Made by a program: the position numbers and the translations under genes. This document shows positions 6,791 to 7,587 of a stretch of DNA of 7,587 nucleotides, in pieces. Each line of letters starts with the position of its first letter. Within the stretch, counting starts at the first letter, position 1. This stretch comes from Rickettsiales bacterium (GTDB taxonomy: Bacteria > Pseudomonadota > Alphaproteobacteria > Rickettsiales > UBA998). The notes below the pieces were generated by a model, which did not search any database, was not told the origin of the DNA, and saw nothing but the letters and a program-made list of their open reading frames with translations. Where the stretch lies: NCBI GenBank assembly GCA_019749855.1, contig JAIEPI010000085.1, forward strand, positions 1-7,587. Direction: 5' to 3'.

Positions 6791-7587
6791 TCAAAAATTA
6801 TCGCGCAGCCATGACATCATTTTTTGAGTACGCGAGCCGAGACTTCCCGAGCGGCGCTTACCTTCCACCAGCATGTCTTCTGGAAGGCGTGTGTTCACAA
6901 AATGCAGCATCCCGATAGCGCAGGAAAAAGACGCGCCACTCACTGAATCAGCCAGACCTGGCAACAGGCGCGGCTTGGCAATGCGCACCTGCTTAACCAG
7001 CACACGTGCCGCTAAGTCACGCACCCCCACCAGCTGACTTGCACCGCCGGTTAACACCGCATGTCGGCCTGCACGCGGCTCCACACCGCTGGCATGCACG
7101 CGGTCACGAATCATCTCAAAAATCTCCTCAAGACGCGGGCGAATAATCGCAATCAACGTCGAGCGCGGAATGGTATTGGGCTCATCCCCTTCCTGCTCCT
7201 CACCAATCTGAGGAATGTCAAGCATCACCTGCGTATCCTTCGGGGCAGCGATCGCGCTGCCATGCAGATTTTTCAGCCGCTCGGCACTGGCGAGTGATGT
7301 GGTCAGACCCTGCGCAATATCGCTCGTCACATGCTGTCCACCAATCGGGATGGAGCCAGAAAAAATGTTACGCCCATGCGAAAACAAGGCGAAACTTGTC
7401 TCTGAGCCGCCCATATCAATCAGAGTGGTGCCCAACTCCATTTCATCCTGCTCTAAACAGCCATAGGCCGAAGCATGTTGCGAGGAGACAAACTCGGCGA
7501 TGGGAGGCACCTCGGCGAACTCCTTGTCGATCACGCGCGCTATGTACCCGTCCAGCTGCTCCCGCCTCTGTCGCGGGCCGAGTCCTC
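6791..7587 (-). CDS. ftsA: Cell division protein FtsA, C-terminal part (runs off right edge)
   Basis: FtsA is an actin-like ATPase that tethers FtsZ to the inner membrane and helps recruit the divisome. The window holds 264 codons plus the stop, about 60% of a normal protein of about 420; the start lies outside. Recognisable segments, in visible numbering, are ASAYGCLEQDEMELG (38-52), the phosphate-2 region DMGGSETS (57-64), GGQHVTSDIAQGL (82-94), AERLKNLHGSAI (101-112), the adenosine motif LTGGASQLVGV (178-188) and AIGMLHF (223-229). The protein ends MMSWLRDNF, the expected amphipathic membrane-targeting helix. The phosphate-2 loop differs from the usual DxGGGTT by Ser and Glu. The first roughly 30 visible residues fit FtsA poorly and use unusually G+C-rich codons, so the right edge may be divergent or misassembled. 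The stop is followed by the 322-base ftsZ leader. Identity as FtsA is secure from residue 38 on. Confidence 0.92.
   Translation of the reverse strand, partial: GLGPRQRREQLDGYIARVIDKEFAEVPPIAEFVSSQHASAYGCLEQDEMELGTTLIDMGGSETSFALFSHGRNIFSGSIPIGGQHVTSDIAQGLTTSLASAERLKNLHGSAIAAPKDTQVMLDIPQIGEEQEGDEPNTIPRSTLIAIIRPRLEEIFEMIRDRVHASGVEPRAGRHAVLTGGASQLVGVRDLAARVLVKQVRIAKPRLLPGLADSVSGASFSCAIGMLHFVNTRLPEDMLVEGKRRSGSLGSRTQKMMSWLRDNF

Noticed and set aside
1..7587. Search for a novel system, CRISPR array, transposon ends, tRNA or rRNA
   Set aside because: All coding sequence belongs to six well-known families in a standard alphaproteobacterial order; no repeat array, transposase or RNA gene is visible.

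Overview
The window is a compact, single-direction stretch of bacterial chromosome. All six genes lie on the minus strand. In transcription order (right to left) they are ftsA (3' part only), ftsZ, lpxC, bamD, recN and ligA (5' part only). This order is the familiar end of the alphaproteobacterial division and cell-wall (dcw) cluster. The proteins agree with that placement: FtsZ ends in the peptide DIPAFLRRQAN, FtsA ends in an amphipathic tip SWLRDNF, and BamD carries the segments HPYSEW, YEQISDV and HLAGKEM that I associate with alphaproteobacterial BamD. Base composition is moderate (mid-50s % G+C by eye). I cannot name an order or genus from this alone.

Layout. Positions 1-1134 hold the first 378 codons of NAD+-dependent DNA ligase LigA, running off the left edge. 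Its start overlaps the end of recN (1124-2803) by 11 bases. RecN starts 12 bases after the bamD stop (2816-3670). A gap of about 100 bases separates bamD from lpxC (3770-4708). A further 143-base gap separates lpxC from ftsZ (4852-6468). The largest non-coding stretch, 6469-6790 (322 bases), lies between ftsA and ftsZ and looks like a regulatory leader. The 3' part of ftsA fills 6791-7587 and runs off the right edge.

How the genes fit together. FtsZ builds the cytokinetic ring and FtsA tethers it to the inner membrane. LpxC commits UDP-acyl-GlcNAc to lipid A. BamD is the lipoprotein partner of BamA in outer-membrane protein insertion. The middle of the window therefore couples septation with outer-membrane supply. 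RecN and LigA are DNA break repair and ligation proteins; they are close-packed behind bamD and probably depend on upstream transcription and translational coupling.

I found no mobile element, CRISPR array, RNA gene or unrecognised gene, and no undescribed multi-gene system. What merits a second look is on a smaller scale: an altered phosphate-binding loop in FtsA, a compositionally odd right edge, a possible leaderless bamD transcript with an atypical lipobox, several symmetric or repeated motifs in the ftsZ and lpxC leaders, and short conserved-looking patches inside the FtsZ linker.
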